From an uncultured Clostridia bacterium (GTDB lineage Bacteria; Bacillota; Clostridia; UMGS1883), in NCBI GenBank assembly GCA_947629005.1, contig CANRCD010000003.1, positions 61,057-125,056 on the forward strand: a DNA stretch of 64,000 nucleotides, written 5' to 3'. Under the pieces are notes generated by a model that did not search any database, was not told the DNA's origin, and saw nothing but the letters and a program-made list of their open reading frames with translations. The translations under genes were made by a program, and so were the position numbers. Numbering within the stretch: the first letter of the stretch is position 1; each line of letters begins with the position of its first letter. This document shows, piece after piece, positions 18,500-26,844 of this stretch.

Positions 18500-20614
18500 A
18501 TGTACAAAGTTTACGAAACCGAATTCTGCGGCAGGAGGCTCGTTGTCGAAACCGGCAAAACCGCTCAGCTTGCCGGCGGAGCCTGCCTCGTGCGCTACGG
18601 CGACACTGTGGTTCACGCCACGGCCACCGCGTCGGCCAAGCCCCGCGACGGCATTGACTTCTTCCCTCTTTCCGTTGATTTCGAGGAAAAGCTCTACTCT
18701 GTGGGCAAGATACCCGGCAGCTATCTTCGCCGCGAGGGCCGTCCCTCCGAGAAGGCCATTCTGGCCTCCCGCTGTATCGACCGTCCCATCAGGCCCCTTT
18801 TCCCCAAGGATTTGCGCAACGACGTGGCCGTTGTGGCCACCGTTATGAGCGTGGATCAGGATAACGATCCCGTCATCACCGCCATGATAGGCGCGTCCAT
18901 CGCCATTTCCATATCCAACATACCCTTCCGCGGCCCGATAGCCGGCGCCACCGTCGGCCTTGTTGACGGCGAGGTTGTTGTAAACCCCACTCAGGAGCAG
19001 CGCTCGAGGAGCGATATGTTCCTCACCATTGCCGGCACCGCCGAAAAGGTGAACATGATTGAGGCCGGAGCCAACGAGGTTCCCGAGGACAAGATTTTTG
19101 AGGGCATAATGGCCGCCCACGCCGAAATAAAGAAGATTTGCGAATTTATCAAGGGCATAAGTGACGAGATCGGTAAGCCCAAATTCGAGTACGAATCAAT
19201 GCTCGTTCCCGAGGAGCTCTATGAGGACGTTAAGGATATCGCCATCGACAAGGTGCGCTTTGCTCTCGACACCGACGATAAAAACGTCCGCGAGGAGAAT
19301 CTCAAGGAGGTATACTCCTTCGTTTACGACGCCTTGGGCGAGAAGTACCCCGATATGGAGCCCCAGATTGACGAGGCCATATATAAGCTTCAGAAGTTTG
19401 TTGTCCGCCGCTGGATACTTGACGAGGGCAAGCGCGTTGACGGCCGCGGCCTCGGCGATATTCGTCCCCTTTCGGCCGAAGTCGGCGTCCTCCCCCGCAC
19501 CCACGGCAGCGGCCTCTTTACCCGCGGCCAGACTCAGGTGCTGACGACCGTCACCCTTGGAACGATTTCCGACGCGCAGCTCCTCGACGGCATAGACGAG
19601 GAAGAAACCAAGCGCTATATGCACCAGTATAACTTCCCCTCCTATTCCGTCGGCGAGACCCGTCCCAGCCGCGGTCCCGGCCGCCGCGAGATAGGGCACG
19701 GAGCTCTGGCCGAGAAGGCCCTTGTGCCCGTTATCCCCTCGGTTGAGGAGTTCCCCTACGCCCTGCGTCTTGTCTCGGAGGTGCTTTCCTCCAACGGCTC
19801 CACCTCTCAGGGCAGTATATGCGGCAGCACCCTCGCCCTTATGGACGCAGGCGTGCCGATAAAGGCCCCCGTGGCGGGCATTTCCTGCGGTCTTGTGACC
19901 GAGGGAGACCGCTATATAACCATGGTTGACATTCAGGGACTCGAGGACTTCTTCGGCGATATGGACTTCAAGGTAGCCGGCACAAAAAAGGGCGTCACCG
20001 CCATTCAGGTGGACATAAAGATAGACGGCCTTGACCCCGAAATAATCCGCGAAGCTCTTGCGAAAACACGCGAGGCCCGTTTCAGAATACTTGACGAGTG
20101 TATGCTTCCCTGCATAGCCGAACCCCGTGCCGAGCTCAGCAAGTACGCCCCGAAGATCATCTCCACCCAGATTGATCCCGAGAAAATCAGCGATGTCATT
20201 GGGAAGGGCGGCAAAATTATCCAGCGTATCACCGCCGAAACCGGCGTTAAAATCGACATTGAGGACGACGGCATGGTATACTTTGCCACGACCGACGCCG
20301 ACGCCGCCCAGCGCGCCCTTAAAATTGTGCGCGGCATAGCCGGCGACGTAAATATCGGCGACACGTTCAACGCCACCGTCACACGCATTATGGACTTCGG
20401 CTGCTTTGTTGAGTATCTTCCCGGCAAGGAGGGTCTTGTGCATATTTCCAAGCTCGACCTTAAGCGCGTAGATAAAGTAAGCGACGTAGTTTCCGTCGGC
20501 GACGAGATTGTTGTTAAGCTGGTTGAAATCGACCGCATGGGCCGTTATAACTTCTCCCGCAAGGACGCCCTGCTCGACGCTAAGGCCGCCGAAAAGGACT
20601 CCGACGCAAAATAA
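18500..20614 (+). CDS. pnp: Polynucleotide phosphorylase
   Basis: A 704-residue 3'-5' exoribonuclease that phosphorolyses RNA in the degradosome. Two RNase PH domains are present (FFPLSVDFEEKLYSVGKIPG in the first; NFPSYSVGETRPSRGPGRRE and FGDMDFKVAGTKKGVTAIQVD in the second). A KH domain (SDVIGKGGKIIQRITAETG) and an S1 domain (GKEGLVHISKLDLKRV) close it. ATG 18500 is set by TGGAGG nine bases upstream; the in-frame ATG at 18485 precedes that RBS. Confidence 0.98.
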   Translation: MYKVYETEFCGRRLVVETGKTAQLAGGACLVRYGDTVVHATATASAKPRDGIDFFPLSVDFEEKLYSVGKIPGSYLRREGRPSEKAILASRCIDRPIRPLFPKDLRNDVAVVATVMSVDQDNDPVITAMIGASIAISISNIPFRGPIAGATVGLVDGEVVVNPTQEQRSRSDMFLTIAGTAEKVNMIEAGANEVPEDKIFEGIMAAHAEIKKICEFIKGISDEIGKPKFEYESMLVPEELYEDVKDIAIDKVRFALDTDDKNVREENLKEVYSFVYDALGEKYPDMEPQIDEAIYKLQKFVVRRWILDEGKRVDGRGLGDIRPLSAEVGVLPRTHGSGLFTRGQTQVLTTVTLGTISDAQLLDGIDEEETKRYMHQYNFPSYSVGETRPSRGPGRREIGHGALAEKALVPVIPSVEEFPYALRLVSEVLSSNGSTSQGSICGSTLALMDAGVPIKAPVAGISCGLVTEGDRYITMVDIQGLEDFFGDMDFKVAGTKKGVTAIQVDIKIDGLDPEIIREALAKTREARFRILDECMLPCIAEPRAELSKYAPKIISTQIDPEKISDVIGKGGKIIQRITAETGVKIDIEDDGMVYFATTDADAAQRALKIVRGIAGDVNIGDTFNATVTRIMDFGCFVEYLPGKEGLVHISKLDLKRVDKVSDVVSVGDEIVVKLVEIDRMGRYNFSRKDALLDAKAAEKDSDAK

Positions 20615-20629
20615 GCGAATATTCAGCAC

Positions 20630-20656
20630 AAAAAGGACGCCCAAGGCGTCCTTTTT
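20630..20656 (+). terminator. Terminator of pnp
   Basis: AAAAAGGACGCC-CAA-GGCGTCCTTTTT, a perfect 12-base stem with T-run. Confidence 0.93.
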
Positions 20657-20725
20657 CGCTTTTCTCCGCGTTCGCGCCATCGTCTCGGATAACGCCTTGT
20701 AGCCGAATGCGGCATTTTTTCCAAG

Positions 20726-20761
20726 AAAAAAGCGTCGTCGCAAGCGACGCTTGCGACGACG
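20726..20761 (-). terminator. Terminator of tRNA-Ala
   Basis: Arms CGTCGTCGCAAGCG and CGCTTGCGACGACG meet around one base, a perfect 14-base stem. On the minus strand it begins three bases after the tRNA CCA end and is followed by six T. Confidence 0.9.
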
Positions 20762-20764
20762 TGG

Positions 20765-20840
20765 TGGTGGAGACAAGGGGATTCGAACCCCTGACCTCTT
20801 ACATGCGAAGCAAGCGCTCTCCCAGCTGAGCTATGCCCCC
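20765..20840 (-). tRNA. tRNA-Ala (anticodon CGC), CCA encoded
   Basis: On the minus strand: acceptor GGGGGCA pairs with TGTCTCC through G-U pairs, D-arm GCTCAGCTGGGAGAGC, anticodon stem CTTGC/GTAAG with loop TTCGCAT (anticodon CGC), T-loop TTCGAAT, CCA. A CGC-reading Ala tRNA suits GC-rich codon use. Confidence 0.95.
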
Positions 20841-21154
20841 ATACGCCAGATATTATTATAGCACACCCGGCGCATTTTTGCAACCGTTTTTGCGAAAAAA
20901 TTAAATTTTTTATAAAGTTTTTTCCGCGATGACACAAAATGTGCCGGCGGCAGCCTGTCAAAGCAATATAAAATGTGCGGCGGCCCCATATTCCGTATTG
21001 ACCTATTCCGCCGAGTATGATATAATTATGGCCGTACCGAAAAAATTCGCGAGGTTTTTCCAATGCAAATTTTTTCAAAAATTTTGCGAAAACCTATTGC
21101 ATAATTATGAATTATGGTGTATAATAATTCATATCATTTTCAAAGGGTGATTTT
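20841..21154 (+). promoter_or_regulatory. argD upstream region: promoter with ARG-box-like repeats
   Basis: The -35 TTGCAT (21097-21102), 17-base spacer and -10 TATAAT (21120-21125) are followed by the RBS AAAGGGTG. AT-rich dyads CATAATTATGAATTATG (21100-21116) and TATAATAATTCATA (21120-21133) overlap the promoter and resemble ArgR operators. The rest of the stretch (20841-21090) shows no gene. Confidence 0.65.
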
Positions 21155-22336
21155 ATGAATTTATCCGAAATAATGGCCATTGACGAAAAGTACTATATGA
21201 ACACCTTCGGCAAGCGGCTGCCTGTGGCCTTCGACAACGGCAAGGGAGCGAGGCTATATACCGAGGAGGGCGAGGAGTACCTCGATATGTTCGCCGGCAT
21301 CGCCGTGACGGCGCTGGGTCACTGTCACGAGGCCTTCACCGCCGCCGTCGGCGAGCAGGTGAAAAAGCTGCTGCACACCTCAAGCCTGTACTACATAAAA
21401 AATCAGGCCCTTCTCGCCAAACGGATATGCGACTGTTCCGTGGCTGACAGGGTCTACTTCGCTAACAGCGGCGCCGAGGCCAACGAAGGCGCGATGAAGT
21501 TGGCGAAAATATATTTTTACAAGCAGGGGATTGAAAAGTACGAGATAATAACCCTGAACAACTCCTTCCACGGGCGCACGCTTGCCACCGTGGCCGCCAC
21601 GGGTCAGCCCAAATATCAAAAACCTTACAAGCCGCTTGTGCCCGGAATAAAGCACGTGGACATAAACGACTTCGAGGGTCTGGAGGCCGCCGTCACCGAC
21701 AAGACCTGCGCCATTATGCTGGAGGTCATACAGGGCGAAAGCGGCGTACATATATGCACCGACGAGTACCTGAAAAAGGTTCGCGCCCTGTGTGATGAGA
21801 AAAATATAATCCTCATCTTTGACGAGGTGCAGACCGGCATGGGCCGCACCGGAGAAATGTTCGCCTATCAGACCACCCCCGTTGAGCCCGATATCTTTAC
21901 CCTCGCAAAGGCGCTGGGCAACGGCGTTCCCATCGGCGCGCTCTGCGCCAAGGAGTTTGTGGCGAAAGGCTTTGAGCCGGGCGACCACGGCGGCACCTTC
22001 GGCGGCAACCCGCTGGCGACCGCCGCCGGCATGGCCGTGTTCGACGCTTTTGAAAAGGAGCATATACTTGAAAACGTCCGCGCTATGGGCCGGTATATGG
22101 AGGATAAGATACTCGCCCTCGGCTCGCCCGAGATAACTGAGATACGCCGCCGAGGGCTTATGCTGGGAATACAGTTCCCCGCAGGCCGAGCCGCCGAAGT
22201 GCAGAAGAAGCTGTTCGCAGCTCATGTGCTCGTGGGCTGCGTGGGCGGGCACACGCTGCGCGTGCTGCCGCCGCTTGTCATTACAAAGGCGGACGTTGAC
22301 GAATTTATTACGAAGCTGGAGGCTGCAATGGCATGA
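21155..22336 (+). CDS. argD: Acetylornithine aminotransferase
   Basis: A PLP-dependent class III transaminase, 393 residues, making N-acetylornithine. Seen: NSGAEANEGAMKLAK, FHGRTLATVAATGQ, the cofactor Asp in LIFDEVQTGMGRTG and the PLP Lys in TLAKALGNGVPIGAL. First gene of argD-argF; its TGA overlaps the ATG of argF. Confidence 0.96.
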   Translation: MNLSEIMAIDEKYYMNTFGKRLPVAFDNGKGARLYTEEGEEYLDMFAGIAVTALGHCHEAFTAAVGEQVKKLLHTSSLYYIKNQALLAKRICDCSVADRVYFANSGAEANEGAMKLAKIYFYKQGIEKYEIITLNNSFHGRTLATVAATGQPKYQKPYKPLVPGIKHVDINDFEGLEAAVTDKTCAIMLEVIQGESGVHICTDEYLKKVRALCDEKNIILIFDEVQTGMGRTGEMFAYQTTPVEPDIFTLAKALGNGVPIGALCAKEFVAKGFEPGDHGGTFGGNPLATAAGMAVFDAFEKEHILENVRAMGRYMEDKILALGSPEITEIRRRGLMLGIQFPAGRAAEVQKKLFAAHVLVGCVGGHTLRVLPPLVITKADVDEFITKLEAAMA

Positions 22337-23256
22337 AACAGAAACATCTTTTAACGCTTCACGACTGGAGCTCCGACGATATACTTGAAACCCTCGCCAT
22401 GGCCGAAATGCTCAAGAAGGAGCTTAAGGCCGGAGTTGAGCATCATATTCTCAAGGGAAAGACTCTCGCGATGATATTCTCCAAGTCGTCCACCAGAACG
22501 AGAGTATCATTCGAGACCGGCATTTATCAGCTCGGCGGACAGGGAATCTTCCTCTCCTCGTCCGACATTCAGCTCGGGCGAGGCGAAACCATCTACGACA
22601 CCGCCAACGTGCTGAGCCGCTATGTGGACGGCATAATGATAAGGACGTTCAAGCAGTCTGACGTGGAAGACCTCGCAAAATACGGCTCCGTGCCCGTTAT
22701 AAACGGCCTCACCGACCTTGTGCATCCCTGTCAGGTGCTGGCCGATATGCAGACCGTCGCCGAGCACAAGGGTTGTCTAGAGGGCCTTAAGCTCGCCTAT
22801 ATCGGCGACGGCAACAACATGGCCCACTCCTACCTTTACGGCTGCGCCAAGCTGGGTATGGATGTGAGCGTTGCCACGCCCAAGGGCTATGAGTGCAATG
22901 CAGAAGTAGTGGAAAACGCCAAAAACGACGCCAAGGCCACCGGCGCGAACGTCGTTGTGACATACGACCCCACGGAGGCCATTTCGGGCGCTGACGTTGT
23001 CTGCACCGACACGTGGTGTTCTATGGGGCAGGAGGCCGAGAAGGAGGAAAAAATCAAGCATTTCTCGGGCTATCAGGTGAACGGCGAGCTTTTTGCCAAG
23101 GCCAAGGACGACGCGATTTTCCTGCACTGCCTGCCCGCCTATCGCGGCTTTGAGGTGACCGAGGAGGTCATAGACGGCCCCCACAGCGTAATTTTTGACG
23201 AGGCGGAAAACCGCCTGCACGCGCAGAAGGCCGTAATGGCCCTGCTGATGGCGTAG
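22333..23256 (+). CDS. argF: Ornithine carbamoyltransferase
   Basis: It joins carbamoyl phosphate and ornithine to citrulline. The signature STRTRVSFETG (about residue 57), HPCQVLADMQT, and the ornithine-binding HCLPAYRG near the C-end are all present; 307 residues is full length. Start overlaps the argD stop (ATGA), so translation is probably coupled. Confidence 0.97.
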   Translation: MKQKHLLTLHDWSSDDILETLAMAEMLKKELKAGVEHHILKGKTLAMIFSKSSTRTRVSFETGIYQLGGQGIFLSSSDIQLGRGETIYDTANVLSRYVDGIMIRTFKQSDVEDLAKYGSVPVINGLTDLVHPCQVLADMQTVAEHKGCLEGLKLAYIGDGNNMAHSYLYGCAKLGMDVSVATPKGYECNAEVVENAKNDAKATGANVVVTYDPTEAISGADVVCTDTWCSMGQEAEKEEKIKHFSGYQVNGELFAKAKDDAIFLHCLPAYRGFEVTEEVIDGPHSVIFDEAENRLHAQKAVMALLMA

Positions 23257-23270
23257 CCATGGGGTCCGGT

Positions 23271-23738
23271 ATGTTTGAGGTTCGCCGCGCGAAGATAGAT
23301 GACGCGGCGGCGATATGGGAGATAACGCGCGACGCCTTCACGCACTACTGCGAGCTCGCGGGCATAAGCGACATTGCGGCCCTGCATGAGACCGAGGCCG
23401 ACGTTCGCCGCGACATCGGCGAAAAAACCGTGCTTGTGGCATATATCGACGACTGCGTTGTCGGCAGCCTGCGCCTCACGTTCGACGACGAAACCAAAAC
23501 GGCCTATCTCAGCCGCTTTGGTGTGCGCCGCGCTTACCGCAACAACGGCATAGGCAAATCCCTCGCCAACATGGCCGACATTATGGCAATCAGCCGCGGA
23601 ATGAAGTGCGTCCGCCTGCACACCGCCAGCAAGGTAGCCGAGATAATGCGGTTCTACTATTCGCGAGGCTATTATGTGGAGTCGGTCGATTCTTCGGGCG
23701 AGTATATCCGCGCCTGCATGAGGAAGGATTACGAATAA
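23271..23738 (+). CDS. GNAT family N-acetyltransferase
   Basis: A protein of about 155 residues with the GNAT fold: central VGSLRLTFDDETKTAYLSRFGV and the acyl-CoA loop VRRAYRNNGIGKSL, then RLHTASKVAEIMRFYYSRGY. ATG 23271 is preferred because GGGG lies before it; the in-frame ATG 23259 has no RBS. It directly follows argF. An N-acetylglutamate synthase role is possible from context (no argA or argJ is seen here), but the sequence does not decide it. Confidence 0.85.
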   Translation: MFEVRRAKIDDAAAIWEITRDAFTHYCELAGISDIAALHETEADVRRDIGEKTVLVAYIDDCVVGSLRLTFDDETKTAYLSRFGVRRAYRNNGIGKSLANMADIMAISRGMKCVRLHTASKVAEIMRFYYSRGYYVESVDSSGEYIRACMRKDYE

Positions 23739-23784
23739 TTACGGCGTATATATAAGTAAAGACTTTTACGAAAGGATGTACATT

Positions 23785-24414
23785 ATGGAAAAGAAAATCG
23801 CGAAGGCCCTGCTTTCCATTGGGGCGGTGTTCCTGCGGCCCGAGCAGCCCTTCACTTGGGCCAGCGGCATTAAGAGCCCAATCTACTGCGACAACCGCCT
23901 CACCCTCACCGCGCCCGAGGTGCGCACTCTTGTCGAGGAGGGCCTTGCCGGAGTAATAAAGGCCGAATACCCCGAAGCTGAGGTTCTCATGGGCACCAGC
24001 ACGGCCGGCATTGCTCACGCGGCCATCACTGCCCACCTGATGGGACTGCCGATGGGCTATGTGCGCGGCGGAGCCAAGGATCATGGTCGAGCTAACCAAA
24101 TCGAGGGCAAGCTCGAAAAGGGAGAAAAGGTCGTTGTTGTTGAGGATCTTATCTCCACCGGCGGCAGCGTGCTCGAGGTGGTAAACGTACTGCGCGAGGC
24201 CGGAGCCGAGGTGCTGGGCGTCGCCAGCATATTCACCTACGGCATGAAGAAGGGGCTCGAACGCTTGGCCGAGGCCGGCGTCAAAAACGTCAGCCTCTCC
24301 AATATCGACGCGGTGGTTGAGGTCGCCTCCGCCGAGGGATATATTAAGCCCGAGGACGGCGAGCGTATCCTCCGCTTCCGCGATAATCCCTCCGACGAAA
24401 GCTGGATAAAATAA
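23785..24414 (+). CDS. pyrE: Orotate phosphoribosyltransferase
   Basis: It converts orotate and PRPP to OMP in pyrimidine synthesis. FTWASGIKSPIYCDNR at the N-end and the PRPP-binding VVVVEDLISTGGSVLEVV (about 115) are diagnostic. 209 residues from ATG 23785, preceded by AAAGGATG. Placed after the argD-argF-GNAT genes; both argF and pyrE draw on carbamoyl phosphate-linked pathways. Confidence 0.96.
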   Translation: MEKKIAKALLSIGAVFLRPEQPFTWASGIKSPIYCDNRLTLTAPEVRTLVEEGLAGVIKAEYPEAEVLMGTSTAGIAHAAITAHLMGLPMGYVRGGAKDHGRANQIEGKLEKGEKVVVVEDLISTGGSVLEVVNVLREAGAEVLGVASIFTYGMKKGLERLAEAGVKNVSLSNIDAVVEVASAEGYIKPEDGERILRFRDNPSDESWIK

Positions 24415-24483
24415 GCGCCCCGCTTTGCCAAGGCGGCCGTGCGCGGAAATTAAGCTGAAAAAAGTCGCCGAGCGACGAACCAT

Positions 24484-24518
24484 AAAACTCCCGACCGCAT
24501 TATGCGGTCGGGAGTTTT
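24484..24518. terminator. Bidirectional terminator
   Basis: AAAACTCCCGACCGCA-TTA-TGCGGTCGGGAGTTTT, a perfect 16-base stem between the convergent pyrE and PAP2 genes. Confidence 0.93.
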
Positions 24519-24528
24519 ATAACTGTCA

Positions 24529-25509
24529 TTATTTGCCGTTTTTCACAAAGAATTTAGAAAACAGCTTTACTATTGCCGGCGCTCCGGCTACGAAATAAAA
24601 TACGCACACAAACTGCATGAGCGCTTTCGCAAAGCCCTCGCCCATTCCCGCGCCCATGAGCGCGCTTACGGCACTGCCCGAAAGGTTGTCAAGAATGGTA
24701 TATGTAAGCACGCAGAAGATGAGTCTTATAATATTTTCGGTATTGCTCCTGTCGGTCGAGAAATTTATAAAACGTCTTTCAATGAACCAGCCTACGAAGA
24801 AGCCTATTCCCATACCGGCGTTTTTGAAGGAATCGACAGCCATCTTCGAGCCTTCGACTATTACCGAGCCGTCGGCCGCATAATCGACCGGATAGGACTT
24901 TAGCGCGGCGTACAGTATCAGCAGCGCGCACAGGGCAACGCCGCCAAGCATCACCCACAAATCCATATTCGGGCGCTTGTCTACAGCCGACATGAGCTTC
25001 GCCATTAAAAACAGCGTAACGGCGCCTATGATAAACGCCACGACAACGTCCTGTGGGGTGTGTACCCCAAGATAGTTTCTCGAAAAACCGATCATCAGAA
25101 GGAGTATAATCAATACAACCCTAAACCACTTCGGGCATTTTACGCCGTCCTTTGTATTGAGCGCAAGCCCGCCCCAAACGCTTACCGCGTTGGCGGTGTG
25201 GCCGCTCGGGAACGAATATCCCGTCGCGTCCGCCTTCGCTTCCGGCACGGGAGTTACGCGCGCGTCGCGTATCCACGGCCTGTACGCGCAGGCCGTTATT
25301 TTGATAAAGCCGTTTACTATTCTGTTGGCGTAGAGCGAGAACATAAGGAATATGCCCTGCTTTTTGTTAATACCCCAATAAACTATGCCTATAAAGAATA
25401 CGATTGTCGATGTTTCTCCGAGCTTCGTTATAAGCTCCATGAACGCGTCGAGAAGTCCGCCCGTCGCCTCGCGGAAATTTTGAAGCATAAGCAAATAATT
25501 AATGTCCAT
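24529..25509 (-). CDS. PAP2 family membrane phosphatase
   Basis: A 326-residue integral membrane protein with the full acid-phosphatase signature: KITACAYRPWIRDARV (motif 1), YSFPSGHTANAVS (motif 2) and GFSRNYLGVHTPQDVVV (motif 3). Members dephosphorylate phosphatidate, undecaprenyl pyrophosphate or related lipid phosphates at the outer membrane face. A C-terminal extension adds about four further membrane helices. RBS GAGGGATC. Confidence 0.93.
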   Translation of the reverse strand: MDINYLLMLQNFREATGGLLDAFMELITKLGETSTIVFFIGIVYWGINKKQGIFLMFSLYANRIVNGFIKITACAYRPWIRDARVTPVPEAKADATGYSFPSGHTANAVSVWGGLALNTKDGVKCPKWFRVVLIILLLMIGFSRNYLGVHTPQDVVVAFIIGAVTLFLMAKLMSAVDKRPNMDLWVMLGGVALCALLILYAALKSYPVDYAADGSVIVEGSKMAVDSFKNAGMGIGFFVGWFIERRFINFSTDRSNTENIIRLIFCVLTYTILDNLSGSAVSALMGAGMGEGFAKALMQFVCVFYFVAGAPAIVKLFSKFFVKNGK

Positions 25510-25580
25510 AATGATCCCTCTTTAATATATTTGTATCATATTTCGCGTAAGTAAACCGCGTACTGCCGCGTATCGCATAT

Positions 25581-26828
25581 TTATCCACGCATCACGGCCT
25601 CAATGTCCTCTATCGAGCGGGGCGTGGCGACGGAAAGATTTTCGCAGCCGTTTTCCGTCACAAGGCAGTTATCCTCGAGCCTGAAGCCGATGCCCCACTC
25701 CTCGCAGTAAATGCCCACGTCCACGCAAAAGACCATATTCGGCGCGATGGGCATATCGGCGGGGGCCATAACCACGTCGTGCGTGTCGTAGCCCACGTGG
25801 TGCGCGCCGCCGTGCCAGATATATTTGCCAACGTCCTCGAAGCGGTCGCACAGGCCAATGGACTTAAGCTGCTCGAAGTTATAGCGGCGGACGGTCGCAT
25901 CCACCTCGCCCATCGGCATACCGGGCTTTATTATGCCGAACATATAGTTAGATGTGTTATAGGCGCACTGATAGAGCAGCCTCTGCCGTTCGCTGAATTT
26001 GCCGTTCACGGGCCACCCGCGCGAAACGTCGGTGCCGACGTTATCCCAAACCGCGCCCACGTCGTTCAGCACCATATCGCCGTCCCGCGCCTGCCCGCGG
26101 TAGTCGTAGTAGTGTATGCAGAAATTATTCTTGCCGGCGCAGATTATCGAGGGGAACATCGGCGCGAGTACGCCGTGCTGGGCCAAAGTATAATCCCACA
26201 CGGCCTTATACTGATATTCGTACATACCGGGCCGCGAGGCCTTCATCATGGCGATTATGCCCTCGCGGGTTATGCTTTCGGCCTTGCGCATGGCCTCGAG
26301 CTCGCAGGGCTTTTTTATCGTGCGCAGAGCCCTGATATGCGGGTTAAGATTGCCGATTTTGAGGAAGGGATAATGGCTCGCGGCGGTTTTCGCCATTTTG
26401 TACGCCTCGCTGTCGGGCTCGTCGGGGGTGAGCTTGTGCAGGTCGAGATACAGATTTTCGTACCGCCCGCTCTCGGCAAGGCGCTTTATCTCGCCCTCAA
26501 GCTCGCCTATGTAGCGGCAGTGTTCAACGCCGGATTTTTCAAGCACGCCGTCGGGCTTAATGCGCGCGCCCGTCCACCGCTCGGCGTGGGCGTCGGGCGG
26601 AAGGATGAACATGGTCTCGCGCACACCCTCGGTGGCTATCTCCATCAGCAGCGCCAGCCCCTGATACTCCACGCCCGTCATGTAAACAAAGCTGCGGTCG
26701 GCGAAGAAGGGGTAGTATTCGTCGGCGGTCTTGCGGGGCGCACGGCCGCTGAAAAGCAGGGCTATGCTGCCCTTGGGGAGCCTCGCCGCGAGGCTTCTTC
26801 GGTTTTCGATGTGAAAGCTTCTGTCCAT
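25581..26828 (-). CDS. Xaa-Pro aminopeptidase / M24 metallopeptidase
   Basis: A 415-residue protein with an aminopeptidase-P N-terminal domain (1-150) and a pita-bread M24 domain. Metal ligands are visible: Asp in VLNDVGAVWDN and GTDVSRGWPV, His in HGGAHHVGYDTHDVV, Glu in GIGFRLEDNCLVT. It removes N-terminal residues before proline. ATG 26828 has AAAGGA nine bases upstream; the upstream in-frame start at 26855 would overlap the preceding gene's end. It follows the GH43 gene by 16 bases. Confidence 0.93.
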   Translation of the reverse strand: MDRSFHIENRRSLAARLPKGSIALLFSGRAPRKTADEYYPFFADRSFVYMTGVEYQGLALLMEIATEGVRETMFILPPDAHAERWTGARIKPDGVLEKSGVEHCRYIGELEGEIKRLAESGRYENLYLDLHKLTPDEPDSEAYKMAKTAASHYPFLKIGNLNPHIRALRTIKKPCELEAMRKAESITREGIIAMMKASRPGMYEYQYKAVWDYTLAQHGVLAPMFPSIICAGKNNFCIHYYDYRGQARDGDMVLNDVGAVWDNVGTDVSRGWPVNGKFSERQRLLYQCAYNTSNYMFGIIKPGMPMGEVDATVRRYNFEQLKSIGLCDRFEDVGKYIWHGGAHHVGYDTHDVVMAPADMPIAPNMVFCVDVGIYCEEWGIGFRLEDNCLVTENGCENLSVATPRSIEDIEAVMRG

Positions 26829-26844
26829 TGTTATCGTCCTTTCT

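Noticed and set aside
20733..20761. Perfect 29-base palindrome as an attachment or recombination site
   Set aside because: It directly follows tRNA-Ala and is trailed by a T-run, so it is the tRNA terminator.
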